A DNA stretch of 64,000 nt from Variovorax sp. J22G73 (GTDB lineage Bacteria; Pseudomonadota; Gammaproteobacteria; Burkholderiales; Burkholderiaceae_C), in the NCBI RefSeq assembly GCF_030317035.1, contig NZ_JASZYK010000014.1, positions 100,960-164,959 on the forward strand. The letters are read 5' to 3'. The notes below the pieces were generated by a model. It was given only the letters and a program-made list of their open reading frames with translations. It did not search any database and was not told the DNA's origin. How positions within the stretch are numbered: the first letter of the stretch is position 1; each line of letters starts with the position of its first letter. Of this stretch, positions 49,549 to 57,547 are shown in pieces. The position numbers and the translations under genes are program-made.

Positions 49549-50541
49549 TCAGTCGAGGGTGATCTTGAGATCGCGGATGAGCTTTTGCCAGCGCACGGTC
49601 TCGTTCTTGAGCAGCTCGGCGTACTGCGCGGGCGTGTTGCCCACCGGCTCCACGCCGAAGTCGACCATGCGCGTGCGCACCGACGGCTCGTTGATGGCCG
49701 CGACGATCTGGCGGTTCAGCGTCTTCACCACGTCGGGCGGCGTGGCCGAAGGCACCACCACGCCGACCAGCGCGGCGGCTTCGACGTTCTTGTAGCCCAG
49801 CTCGGCGAAGGTGGGCACGTCGGGCAGCTGCGGCAGGCGGGTGGCGTTGGCCACGGCCAGCGCGCGCACCTTGCCGCCCTTGATGAAGCCCGAGCCCGCG
49901 GCCAGGTCGACCATCATGGCCGGCAGCTGCCCGCCGACCACGTCGGCCAGCGCGGGCGCCGCGCCGCGGTAAGGCACGTGCACCATGAAGAGCTTGGCCT
50001 CCACCTTCAGCAGCTCCATCGCCAGGTGGTGCGGGCTGCCCGCGCCGGCCGAGGCGTAGTTGATGCCGCCGGGCTTGGCGCGCGCCTGCGCGATGAAGTC
50101 CTTGGCCGAGGCGAAGCCCGAGTTGGCACCCACCACCAGGATCATCGGGAACTTGCCCATCAGCGTGACCGGGGCCAGGTCCTTGGTGGGGCTGTACGTG
50201 AGCGACTTGTACAGCGCCGGGTTGAACACCAGCGTGCCGTTGTCGGCCGAGAGGATGGTGTAGCCGTCCGCCGGCGCGCGCGCCGTTTCCGCGGCGCCCA
50301 GGGCGGTGTTGCCGCCGGGCTTGTTGTCGACCAGCACCGGCTGGCCGACCTGCGTGGAGAAGGTCTGCGCGACCGTGCGCGCGAGAAAGTCGGAGCCGCC
50401 GCCGGCCGCGTACGGAACGATCCAGCGGATCGGCTTGGCGGGATAGGTCTGCGCGCTGGCGGCGGTGGCGCCAAGGCCGGCGACGGCCGCGATGCCGGCG
50501 AAGGAAATGACCGCGAGGGCGCGGGCGGCGTGCTTCTTCAT
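49549..50541 (-). CDS. Bug-family tripartite tricarboxylate transporter substrate-binding protein
   Basis: A 330-residue periplasmic receptor. GGAG precedes the ATG, and a signal peptide (ALAVISFAGIAAVAGLGATAASAQ) ends about residue 31. Family marks: WIVPYAAGGGSDFLARTVAQ, VLVDNKPGGNTALG, INYASAGAGSPHHLAMELL and HVPYRGAAPALADVVGG. It is first in an operon with the P450, so its ligand is a reasonable candidate for the P450 substrate or a precursor. It is divergent from an IclR gene with well-placed repeats. Confidence 0.94.
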   Translation of the reverse strand: MKKHAARALAVISFAGIAAVAGLGATAASAQTYPAKPIRWIVPYAAGGGSDFLARTVAQTFSTQVGQPVLVDNKPGGNTALGAAETARAPADGYTILSADNGTLVFNPALYKSLTYSPTKDLAPVTLMGKFPMILVVGANSGFASAKDFIAQARAKPGGINYASAGAGSPHHLAMELLKVEAKLFMVHVPYRGAAPALADVVGGQLPAMMVDLAAGSGFIKGGKVRALAVANATRLPQLPDVPTFAELGYKNVEAAALVGVVVPSATPPDVVKTLNRQIVAAINEPSVRTRMVDFGVEPVGNTPAQYAELLKNETVRWQKLIRDLKITLD

Positions 50542-50569
50542 GGGGGTGTCTCCGGGGTGAATATTGTGT

Positions 50570-50599
50570 ATTGCGTAATTATCATACGCATTGCGTAAT
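50570..50599. promoter_or_regulatory. IclR operator candidate with repeated ATTGCGTAAT
   Basis: ATTGCGTAAT occurs at 50570-50579 and again at 50590-50599, exactly 20 bp apart. Between them TACGCA (50585-50590) is the inverse of TGCGTA (50572-50577 and 50592-50597). The block begins 28 bp upstream of the Bug start and is 78 bp from the IclR start, so it can serve both. Confidence 0.65.
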
Positions 50600-50676
50600 C
50601 TTCAGATCACGGGTTTACCCGGCCTCCACCGGCCGTTTTCAGGGCGCCCCGGGCCTGCACCTAACATCGAGCGCAC

Positions 50677-51501
50677 ATGACCTCATCGCCGGAACCCCTC
50701 GCCGCCCCCGCCCCCGCACGTGAACGCCGCCAGCGCGTGCAGGCCGCCGAAACCGGCATGGCCGTGCTCAAGGGGCTGGCGCACCTGGGCGGGCGCAGCA
50801 GCCTCACCGCCCTGTCGACCCACGTGGCCGAAAGCCCGGCCAAGGTGCACCGCTACCTCGCCAGCCTGATGGAAGAAGGCCTGGTGGCGCAGGACGCCGC
50901 CTCGCAGCACTACTACCTGGGCACCGAGGCCATCCAGATCGGGCTGGCCGCCATGCGCCAGGCCGACCCCATTCGCGCGGCCGAGCCCTGCCTGATACGC
51001 CTGCGCGAAACGCTGGAGGTGACCTGCTTCGTGGCAGTGATGGGCAACAAGGGCCCGACCATCGTGCGCTTCGAGGAACCGGGCCTGCCGGTGACGGTGA
51101 ACGTGCGCGTGGGCTCGGTGATGTCGATGCTGTGGTCGGCCACCGGCCGCGCCTTCCTGGGGCTGCTCGACGAGTCGCGCGTGCTGGCGCTGGCCGAGCA
51201 GGAACTGGGCGACGCCACGCCCGACATGCGCGCGCTGCTCGACGCGAAAGACCCGATCGGCAGCTTGCGCCGCGAGGTGCAGCAGGCGCGCTGCGCCAGC
51301 GTGAAGGACACCTACCTGCGCGGCATCAGCGCCGTGGCGGCGCCGGTGTACGACTACGCGGGCCGCGTGAGCGCGGTGATTACCGCGCTGGGCGCCACGG
51401 GCGGCTTCGACCCCGCCATCGACGGCCCCATTGCCGTGGCGGTGCGGCAGGAGGCCCGGGCCGCCAGCGCCCTGCTGGGCGCCACCGCGGCCGCGGCCTG
51501 A
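50677..51501 (+). CDS. IclR-family transcriptional regulator
   Basis: A 274-residue IclR regulator. The N-terminal winged HTH (about 20-85) includes AETGMAVLKGLAHLGGRSSLTALSTHVAESPAKVHRYLASL, interrupted only by family-typical turns. The effector domain (about 95-265) has RLRETLEVTCFVAVMG, SVMSMLWSATGRAFLG and the pocket region SVKDTYLRGISAVAAPVYD. It is divergent from the Bug/P450 operon with a symmetrical repeat cluster between, and so probably controls it in response to the substrate. Confidence 0.93.
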   Translation: MTSSPEPLAAPAPARERRQRVQAAETGMAVLKGLAHLGGRSSLTALSTHVAESPAKVHRYLASLMEEGLVAQDAASQHYYLGTEAIQIGLAAMRQADPIRAAEPCLIRLRETLEVTCFVAVMGNKGPTIVRFEEPGLPVTVNVRVGSVMSMLWSATGRAFLGLLDESRVLALAEQELGDATPDMRALLDAKDPIGSLRREVQQARCASVKDTYLRGISAVAAPVYDYAGRVSAVITALGATGGFDPAIDGPIAVAVRQEARAASALLGATAAAA

Positions 51502-51533
51502 AGTTTCAAACGCTCAAGTTTTGCGCAGGCGGC

Positions 51534-52361
51534 TCAGTCCGCCCACACCACCACGCCGCTCCACGCGGTCGCCAGCACCACGATGCCGAAGGCGATGCGG
51601 TACCAGGCGAAGGGCACGAAGCTGTGGCTGCTGATGTAGCGCAGCAGCCAGCGCACGCACAGCCAGGCGCTGATGAACGAGAACACCAGCCCCACCGCGA
51701 ACAGCGGCAGGTCGGCCATCGACAGCGCCGCGCGCTCCTTGTAGACGCTGTACACGCCCGCGCCGATGAGCGTGGGAATGGCCAGGAAGAACGAGAAGTC
51801 GGTCGCTGCCTGGCGCGACAGGCCCAGCAGCATGCCGCCGATGATGGTCGAGCCGCTGCGGCTGGTGCCCGGGATCATGGCGAAGCACTGCACCAGGCCC
51901 ACCTTGAGCGCGTCCCACGGCGTCATGTCGTCCACGTGCTCCACGCGCACCGAGCCGGGCGGGCGCTTCTCGGCCCACAGGATGATGAAGCCGCCGATGA
52001 TGAAGGTGCTGGCCACCACGGTCGGAATGAACAGGTGCGCCTTGATGACCTTGCCGAACAGCAGGCCCAGCACCACCGCCGGCAGGAAGCCGATGAAGAT
52101 GTTCAGCGCCAGGCGCTGCGCCTTGGGCTGGCGGGGCAGCGCCACCACGGTGGAGCGGATCTTCTGCCAGTACACCAGGATCACCGCGAAGATCGCGCCG
52201 GTCTGGATGGCGATCTCGAAGACCTTGCCCCGGTTGTCGCCGAAGCCGCCGAGCAACGAGCCCGCAAGAATCAGATGGCCTGTCGACGAAATTGGAAGAA
52301 ATTCGGTCAGCCCCTCCACGATGCCCATGATGGCGGCCTTGACCAGCAAAACGATGTCCAC
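51534..52361 (-). CDS. uppP: Undecaprenyl-diphosphate phosphatase UppP (BacA)
   Basis: A 275-residue inner-membrane enzyme that recycles undecaprenyl diphosphate to the monophosphate for cell-wall synthesis and can confer bacitracin tolerance when overproduced. GTG 52361 is chosen because AGGAGT lies 5-10 bases ahead. Motif 1 is EGLTEFLPISSTGHLIL and motif 2 MIPGTSRSGSTIIGGMLLGLSR, which carry the catalytic Glu, Ser and Arg. Eight hydrophobic segments and the length match E. coli BacA (273). It stands alone on the minus strand. Confidence 0.96.
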   Translation of the reverse strand: MDIVLLVKAAIMGIVEGLTEFLPISSTGHLILAGSLLGGFGDNRGKVFEIAIQTGAIFAVILVYWQKIRSTVVALPRQPKAQRLALNIFIGFLPAVVLGLLFGKVIKAHLFIPTVVASTFIIGGFIILWAEKRPPGSVRVEHVDDMTPWDALKVGLVQCFAMIPGTSRSGSTIIGGMLLGLSRQAATDFSFFLAIPTLIGAGVYSVYKERAALSMADLPLFAVGLVFSFISAWLCVRWLLRYISSHSFVPFAWYRIAFGIVVLATAWSGVVVWAD

Positions 52362-52517
52362 GCGTACTCCTTGAAAGAGCGGCAATTATGGCGAGGCGGG
52401 TGGTCAGGCGGCGTTCAGGTGAGCGCCCCGGATACCCAGTTCTGGTGATGTTCGGATGCATTGCGTTGACACATAGTCACAAATGCGCGGACCCCGCGGT
52501 CCGCAGGAGCCTCACCC

Positions 52518-53414
52518 ATGCAGACGTTCACCCCCGGCAACGGGCTCGAAGAACACGTCTCCACCGCCGACGACCATGGCGAAGACCGGCGCAAGAACGT
52601 GCACGACCTGGAGCGCGAGCAGTGCGAGTCGATCCGCCGCGTGAGCCAGGCCACCGGCGCCTCGGCCGGCGAGCTGCGCCGGCTGATGCAGCGCCTGCTC
52701 GACATCGACCGTTCGGGCACCAGCGCGGGCATCGTGGCGCAGGGCCACATCGCGGCCGACCGCATGCAGTCGGCGATGCCGCTGCTCGACCTGGGCGACG
52801 GCCGCACCGCCGACCAGCGCAGCGACGCGGTGCAGAGCCTCGACTTCTGGCTGCTCGAGCCGCTGGACCCGGCGCACGACAAGAAGTGGTACGCGCGTTG
52901 GAAGTTCTGGAGCTTCGTGCTGGGCGCCTCGGGGCCCGACGTGGCACTCACGCTGCAGGGGCTGGCGCTGCGCCCCACCGAGCCCGGCGACACGCATGCC
53001 GACCTGGTGGCCAAGGCGCGCAAGGTGCTGGAGAGCTGGCGCCGCACCTCGGAGCCGCTGTTCTGGGCGGCGGTGGAGTGCTACGTGCGCCAGCATTCGT
53101 TCTCGCTGGAAACGCAGGCCTACCTCATGCACTGCATTGCCGCCATGTTCCCGGGCGACGGCATGAAGCTGTCGAACGCGCAGAGCGAGCAGCTCACCGC
53201 CGTGCTGGCCGACACCTGGTGCGACGCGCTGGGCAACGCCGCGGCCATGCCCTCGGCCGACATCTACCGACGCCTGTCGCAGGGGCTGCAGGCCACCGAC
53301 CGCGAAAGCAACATCACCCGGACGCTGGGGCGCAGCGACGCGGCGCAGATCGCGATCACGGCGCTGTTCTCGATCATCGAGAGCAGCCGCGCGGCGATGA
53401 AGCAGCGGGCCTGA
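52518..53414 (+). CDS. Hypothetical protein, 298 residues
   Basis: Not recognised. A soluble protein without signal or TM segments. The first 45 residues are charged and probably disordered (EEHVSTADDHGEDRRKNVHDLERE). A helical middle includes GELRRLMQRLLDIDRS and SLDFWLLEPLDPAHDKKWYARWKFWSF, an aromatic-rich stretch at about 108-135. The C-terminal half is alpha-helical (DIYRRLSQGLQ, QIAITALFSIIESSRAAMKQRA). GC and codon use look like the surroundings. It has its own 132-bp upstream region with a TTGACA-like hexamer near 52466. A 14-bp duplication follows its stop. Confidence 0.75.
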   Translation: MQTFTPGNGLEEHVSTADDHGEDRRKNVHDLEREQCESIRRVSQATGASAGELRRLMQRLLDIDRSGTSAGIVAQGHIAADRMQSAMPLLDLGDGRTADQRSDAVQSLDFWLLEPLDPAHDKKWYARWKFWSFVLGASGPDVALTLQGLALRPTEPGDTHADLVAKARKVLESWRRTSEPLFWAAVECYVRQHSFSLETQAYLMHCIAAMFPGDGMKLSNAQSEQLTAVLADTWCDALGNAAAMPSADIYRRLSQGLQATDRESNITRTLGRSDAAQIAITALFSIIESSRAAMKQRA

Positions 53415-53435
53415 GCTTGCGGGCCTGAGCTTGCG
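53408..53435. repeat. 14-bp tandem duplication at the gene end
   Basis: GGGCCTGAGCTTGC is repeated at 53408-53421 and 53422-53435. The first copy contains the stop codon of the unknown gene, the second follows it. Probably a recent slippage duplication. Confidence 0.85.
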
Positions 53436-53443
53436 GTGCTGAA

Positions 53444-54127
53444 TCAGCGCTGCGTGGCGCGGCGCCGCAACGCGCGCACCGCGCTGTCGACCGTGGTCAG
53501 CACCGGCAACCCGCTCGCAGCCTCGCAGGCCGTGCGCGCCCGCGCCATGCTGAACTGCGCCAGCGCGATGCGCGTGCAGCCGCGCTCGCGCAAGGCGGCC
53601 GCCTGCGCGGCGATGAGCGCGTCGTGCCGCTGCGTGTCGCCAGCGTTCAATGCGTCGAGCGCGCCTTCGGCCAGCGCCGTTTCCAGCTCGGTGCCCGGCG
53701 CGAACTCCGGCGGCATCGAGGCGAGCGTGGGCGCGAAGGTGGCGATGAGGCCCAGCCTGCCCTGCCCTTGCGCCACTTTCTCTGTCACTTTCTCTGCCAC
53801 TTTCTCGGCAACCTCCTCGACCATGGCCTCGTTCGGCTTGAGCACCGGAATGCCCGCGTGCCGGCGCGCCACCGCCTCGATGCACGGCCCGAAGGCCGAG
53901 CAGGTGAACAGGATGCCGCGCGCGCCCGTGTCCACCGCGTACTGCGCCAGGCGCTGGAAGCGCTCGTGCATGGCCGCGTCCAGCCCCTTGCCGTCGCGCG
54001 CCAGGTCGGCGGACAGGCTGTCGTCGAGCAGGTTCATGCGCACCGCCTCGGGCCAGTCGCGCGCAAAGGCTTCGTTGATGGGCGCGACGGAGTGCGAGAG
54101 CGCGTGGATCAGGGCAATGCGGGTCAT
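53444..54127 (-). CDS. Aspartate/glutamate/hydantoin racemase-family protein
   Basis: A 227-residue protein. The first catalytic cysteine is C76 in LFTCSAFGP, which fits the Asp/Glu/hydantoin racemase superfamily; the second is probably the Cys in ARTACEAASGLPVL. Starting motif RIALIHALSHSVAPINEAF is typical. An acidic/basic repeat EVAEKVAEKVTEKV (about 105-118) encoded by three 12-bp units lengthens a helix between the lobes. It is the last gene of an aminotransferase/binding-protein/racemase operon, suggesting use of D-amino acids or related acids. Racemase versus maleate-isomerase-type activity is open. Confidence 0.85.
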   Translation of the reverse strand: MTRIALIHALSHSVAPINEAFARDWPEAVRMNLLDDSLSADLARDGKGLDAAMHERFQRLAQYAVDTGARGILFTCSAFGPCIEAVARRHAGIPVLKPNEAMVEEVAEKVAEKVTEKVAQGQGRLGLIATFAPTLASMPPEFAPGTELETALAEGALDALNAGDTQRHDALIAAQAAALRERGCTRIALAQFSMARARTACEAASGLPVLTTVDSAVRALRRRATQR

Positions 54128-54150
54128 GGTGCGGGGAGCTTCGGGTGCGC

Positions 54151-55074
54151 TCAGATGCCTTTGGAAGACGGGTTCGCGAACGCGTCCTTCGTCTCGGCAT
54201 TCAGCGGATAGTTGATGTTGATGCCCTTCGGCGGAATGGGCGACATGAACCACTTGTTGTACAGCTTTTCCATCTCGCCCGACTTCATCATGCCGGAGAC
54301 CACGCGGTCCACCAGCGCCTTGAAGGCCGGGTCGTCCTTGCGGAACATGAGCGACTGGTTCTCGGTGCGCAGGCTCTCGCCGGTGATCACGAAGTCCTTC
54401 GGGTTGCGCGCGTTCGCGAGCTGCCCGGCCAGCAGGATGTCGTCGAGCACGAAGGCCTGCGCGCGCCCGCTTTCCACCAGCAGGAAGGAGTCGCTGTGGT
54501 CCTTGCCCGCGAGGTTGGTCACGTCGAGGCTGCGGCCGCGGTCGGCCTCGCGCAGCAGGCGGAACGAGGTGGTGCCGGTGGTGGTGGCCACGGTCTTGCC
54601 CTGCAGGTCGGCGATGCCCTTGATGCCCGAATCGGCCTTGACCAGCATGCGCACGTTGTAGCGAAAGATGTCGGGCGAGAACGCCACCTGCTTCTGCCGG
54701 TCGACCAGGTTGGTGGTGGAGCCGCACTCGATGTCGACCGTGCCGTTCTGCACCAGCGGCATGCGGTTGGCCGAGGTGACGGCCTGGTACTTGATTTCGA
54801 TGGCGGGCATCTTCAGCTCGGTCTTCAGCGCCTCGACGATGCGGTTGCAGATCTCGATGCTGTAGCCCACGGGCTTCAGGTTGCCGTCGAGGTACGAGAA
54901 GCCGAAGGACGACTCGCGGTAGCCGAAGGTGATGGCGCCGCTGGCCTTGACCTTGGCGAGCGTGTCGCTGTCCTGCGCGTGGGCGGCGAAGGCCAGCACG
55001 AAGGAAAGCGAAAGGGAGAGCGGGAGCGACAGTGAAAAGGCACCGCGCGAAAACGACAGACGTGGCTTGGGCAT
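54151..55074 (-). CDS. Amino-acid ABC transporter substrate-binding protein (GltI/aspartate-glutamate type)
   Basis: A 307-residue periplasmic receptor. AAGGAGC precedes ATG 55074; the signal peptide (FSLSLPLSLSLSFVLAFAAHAQ) is cut about residue 34. The SBP_bac_3 domain has ITFGYRESSFGFSYLDG, GYSIEICNRIVEAL, VDIECGSTTNLVDRQKQVAFSP and VATTTGTTSFRLLRE, as in GltI. It has no permease or ATPase gene beside it, so it must feed a transporter encoded elsewhere or act as a sensor. It lies between aminotransferase and racemase genes in one operon, consistent with amino-acid uptake for the same pathway. Confidence 0.92.
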   Translation of the reverse strand: MPKPRLSFSRGAFSLSLPLSLSLSFVLAFAAHAQDSDTLAKVKASGAITFGYRESSFGFSYLDGNLKPVGYSIEICNRIVEALKTELKMPAIEIKYQAVTSANRMPLVQNGTVDIECGSTTNLVDRQKQVAFSPDIFRYNVRMLVKADSGIKGIADLQGKTVATTTGTTSFRLLREADRGRSLDVTNLAGKDHSDSFLLVESGRAQAFVLDDILLAGQLANARNPKDFVITGESLRTENQSLMFRKDDPAFKALVDRVVSGMMKSGEMEKLYNKWFMSPIPPKGININYPLNAETKDAFANPSSKGI

Positions 55075-55127
55075 GGAACGCTCCTTGGAACGACGGTTGA
55101 AGAAAAAAGCGGGAAGAAAAAAGGCGC

Positions 55128-56462
55128 TCAGCGCACGGCCGCGCGCGTGACCGCGTCGATGGACTCGGCCAGCCGCTCGGCAATGGCCTGCAGGTGTTGC
55201 CGCGTGGCGATGAAGGGCGGCGCCAGCAGCACGTGGTCGCCCTGGCGCCCGTCGACCGTGCCGCCGAAGGGGTAGCACAGCAGGCCGCGGGCCATGGCGT
55301 CTTTCTTCACGGCGGCGTTCAGCTTGAGCGCCGGGTCGAACGGCGCCTTGCTGGCGCGGTCGGCGACCAGCTCCAGGCCCCAGAAGAAGCCGCGGCCGCG
55401 GATGTCGCCCACATGCGGGTGCCCGCCCAGCGCATCGCGCAGCATCGCGCCGAAGGCTGCGCCGTCTTCGCGCACCTTGGCGACCAGCCCGTCGCGGCGG
55501 ATCACGCGCTGCACCGCGAGCGCGGCGGCGCAGGCCATCGGGTGGCCCAGGTAGGTGTGGCCGTGCTGGAAGAAGCCGCTGCCCTGCGACATGGCCTCCA
55601 CGATGCGGCGCTGCGCCAGCACCGCGCCCACCGGCTGGTAGCCGCCGCCCAGGCCCTTGGCGATGGTGATCAGGTCGGGCACCACGCCCTCCTGCTCGCA
55701 GGCGTGCAGCGTGCCGGTGCGGCCCATGCCGCACATGACCTCGTCGAGGATCAGCAGCACGCCGTACCTGTCGCACACCGCGCGCACCGCCTTGAAGTAG
55801 CCCGGCACCGGCGTGAGCACGCCGGCGGTGGCGCCGCCGACCGTCTCGGCCACGAAGGCGATCACCCGGTCGGCGCCCTGCGCGAGGATGGCCGCTTCGA
55901 GCTCGGCCGCCAGCCGCAGGCCGTACTGCTCCGCGCTTTCGTCGTCGCGCTGCTCGCGGTACGGGTAGCACGGCGCCACGTGCGTGGCCGGCACCAGGAT
56001 GGGCGCGAAGGGCTCGCGCCGCCAGGCGTTGCCGCCCACCGCCAGCGCGCCCAGCGTGTTGCCGTGGTAGCTCTGGCGCCGCGCGATGAAGTGGGTGCGC
56101 TGCGGCTGGCCGGTTTCCACGAAGTACTGGCGCGCCATCTTCAGCGCGGACTCCACCGCCTCGGAGCCGCCGCTCACCAGGTACACGTGGCTCATGCCCT
56201 CGGGCGCGGAGCCGATGAGCTCGTCGGCCAGCTGCTCGGCCACCTCGCTGGTGAAGAAGCTGGTGTGCGCGTACGCCAGCGTATCGAGCTGCGCGTGCAT
56301 GGCGGCCAGCACCTCGGGGTGCGCATGGCCCAGCGAGGAAACCGCGGCGCCGCCGGAGGCGTCGAGGTACTCGCGGCCTTCGGCGTCGCGGATGAACATG
56401 CCGTGCGAGCCGGCGGCGACGGGTGGGGTCTGGCGGAGGTGGCGGTGGAAAACGTGCGTCAT
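55128..56462 (-). CDS. Class III PLP-dependent aminotransferase
   Basis: A 444-residue omega-aminotransferase-type enzyme. N-terminal DASGGAAVSSLGHAHPEV, SGGSEAVESALKMARQY, the LILDEVMCGMGRTGTL segment with the cofactor-contacting Asp, and the PLP lysine K269 in TIAKGLGGGYQP are all present. Members transfer the terminal or alpha amino group of compounds such as beta-alanine, GABA, taurine or aromatic amines. It heads an operon with an amino-acid receptor and a racemase and is divergent from an RpiR regulator with multiple GGAAC/GTTCC sites between. The exact amino donor is not readable. Confidence 0.94.
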   Translation of the reverse strand: MTHVFHRHLRQTPPVAAGSHGMFIRDAEGREYLDASGGAAVSSLGHAHPEVLAAMHAQLDTLAYAHTSFFTSEVAEQLADELIGSAPEGMSHVYLVSGGSEAVESALKMARQYFVETGQPQRTHFIARRQSYHGNTLGALAVGGNAWRREPFAPILVPATHVAPCYPYREQRDDESAEQYGLRLAAELEAAILAQGADRVIAFVAETVGGATAGVLTPVPGYFKAVRAVCDRYGVLLILDEVMCGMGRTGTLHACEQEGVVPDLITIAKGLGGGYQPVGAVLAQRRIVEAMSQGSGFFQHGHTYLGHPMACAAALAVQRVIRRDGLVAKVREDGAAFGAMLRDALGGHPHVGDIRGRGFFWGLELVADRASKAPFDPALKLNAAVKKDAMARGLLCYPFGGTVDGRQGDHVLLAPPFIATRQHLQAIAERLAESIDAVTRAAVR

Positions 56463-56508
56463 GGCGGGTGGGGTCGGGTACAGGAGAGTCCGGGACGGTC
56501 CGGGTGGC

Positions 56509-56541
56509 AGTTCGGGAAGCAGTTCGGGAAGCAGTTCGGTT
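56509..56541. repeat. Short 12-bp tandem repeat (AGTTCGGGAAGC)
   Basis: Two perfect copies at 56509-56520 and 56521-56532, then a partial third (AGTTCGG). It lies in the divergent region between the aminotransferase and RpiR genes, next to the operator half-sites. It may alter promoter spacing for the aminotransferase gene. Confidence 0.8.
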
Positions 56542-56546
56542 TTGTT

Positions 56547-56630
56547 GGAACTAACGTTTCGGCTGAATTATTGTTTGGAACATTTGTTCCGTCAACTGTT
56601 CCGTTCGAACCCCTCCGGTACATTTGTTCC
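56547..56630. promoter_or_regulatory. Multi-site RpiR operator region
   Basis: Five GGAAC/GTTCC half-sites occur in 84 bp: 56547-56551, 56577-56581, 56586-56590, 56598-56602 and 56626-56630. The second and third form a perfect dyad GGAAC-ATTT-GTTCC. ACATTTGTTCC occurs at 56580-56590 and 56620-56630, exactly 40 bp apart. The region is AT-rich and ends 28 bp before the RpiR start. Confidence 0.65.
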
Positions 56631-56658
56631 AGACACAGCCGAAGAGAGACACCACGCC

Positions 56659-57525
56659 ATGGGCGCCAGAGACCAGATCCGCCAGCGCTTCAACGAACTG
56701 AGCCCCGCCCTGCAGCAGGTGGCGCGCTACGTGCTCGACCACCCGAACGAGGTGGTCACGGGCTCGATGCGCAACGTGGGCACGCGCTCGCAGAGCACGC
56801 CGGCCACGCTGGTGCGCTTCGCTCAGCACCTGGGCTTCGAGGGCTGGCCGCAACTGAAGGAGGCCTTTGCCGCGGACATGGGCCTGGGCACCGACACCTA
56901 CGGCGGTCGCGCCAAGCAGCTGGTGGGCCGCGCGCAGGACCAGAGCCTGACCGGCGAGATGTTCGAGGTGCAGCGCCGCAACCTCGAGGCCACGCACCAG
57001 CAGAGCGAGCAGGCGCTGCAGAAAGCCTGCGCGCTCATCGAGAAGGCGCCCGCCGTGCATGCGGCGGGGTTCCGGGCGTGCTTTCCGATCGCGTTCTCGT
57101 TCGTGTACGTCTACCGCATCTTCCGCAGCAGCGTGCACCTGGTCGACGGCCAGGGCGGCTCGCTCGAAATGCAGCAGCGCGCCTTCGCCAAGGGCGACGC
57201 GCTGGTGGTGGCCAGCTTCGCGCCCTACTCGCGCGAGGCGCTGCAGGTGACGCAGGCGGCGAAGGCGGCGGGCTGCCGCATCGTGGCCATCACCGACAGC
57301 CTGGGCTCGCCGCTGTCGCTGCTGGCGGACGAGACGCTGCTGTTCACCATCCACAGCCCCTCGTTCTTCCCGTCGGTGGCGGCGGGGGTGGCGCTGTCGG
57401 AGGCGCTGGTCGAGCTGCTCGCGAGCCGCGCGGGCAAGCCGGTGGTGCGGCGCATCGACCAGGCGGAGGCGCAGCTGTTCGAGTCGGGCGCGTACCTGGC
57501 GCCACCGGCGTCGCGCGGCGGGTAG
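56659..57525 (+). CDS. RpiR-family regulator (HTH plus SIS domain)
   Basis: A 288-residue regulator. ATG 56659 gives the usual N-terminus (MGARDQIRQRFNELSPALQQVARYVLDHP). The HTH_6 domain covers about 1-78 (VGTRSQSTPATLVRFAQHLGFEGWPQLKEAF), and a SIS sugar-isomerase-like domain covers about 125-260 (VHAAGFRACFPIAFSFVYVYRIF, GDALVVASFAPYSREAL, GCRIVAITDS). RpiR proteins with SIS domains normally sense phosphosugars, but several relatives beside aminotransferases control amino-acid catabolism. It is divergent from the aminotransferase operon and likely controls it. Confidence 0.93.
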   Translation: MGARDQIRQRFNELSPALQQVARYVLDHPNEVVTGSMRNVGTRSQSTPATLVRFAQHLGFEGWPQLKEAFAADMGLGTDTYGGRAKQLVGRAQDQSLTGEMFEVQRRNLEATHQQSEQALQKACALIEKAPAVHAAGFRACFPIAFSFVYVYRIFRSSVHLVDGQGGSLEMQQRAFAKGDALVVASFAPYSREALQVTQAAKAAGCRIVAITDSLGSPLSLLADETLLFTIHSPSFFPSVAAGVALSEALVELLASRAGKPVVRRIDQAEAQLFESGAYLAPPASRGG

Positions 57526-57547
57526 GCGCGCGGCAACGGGCGCAGGG

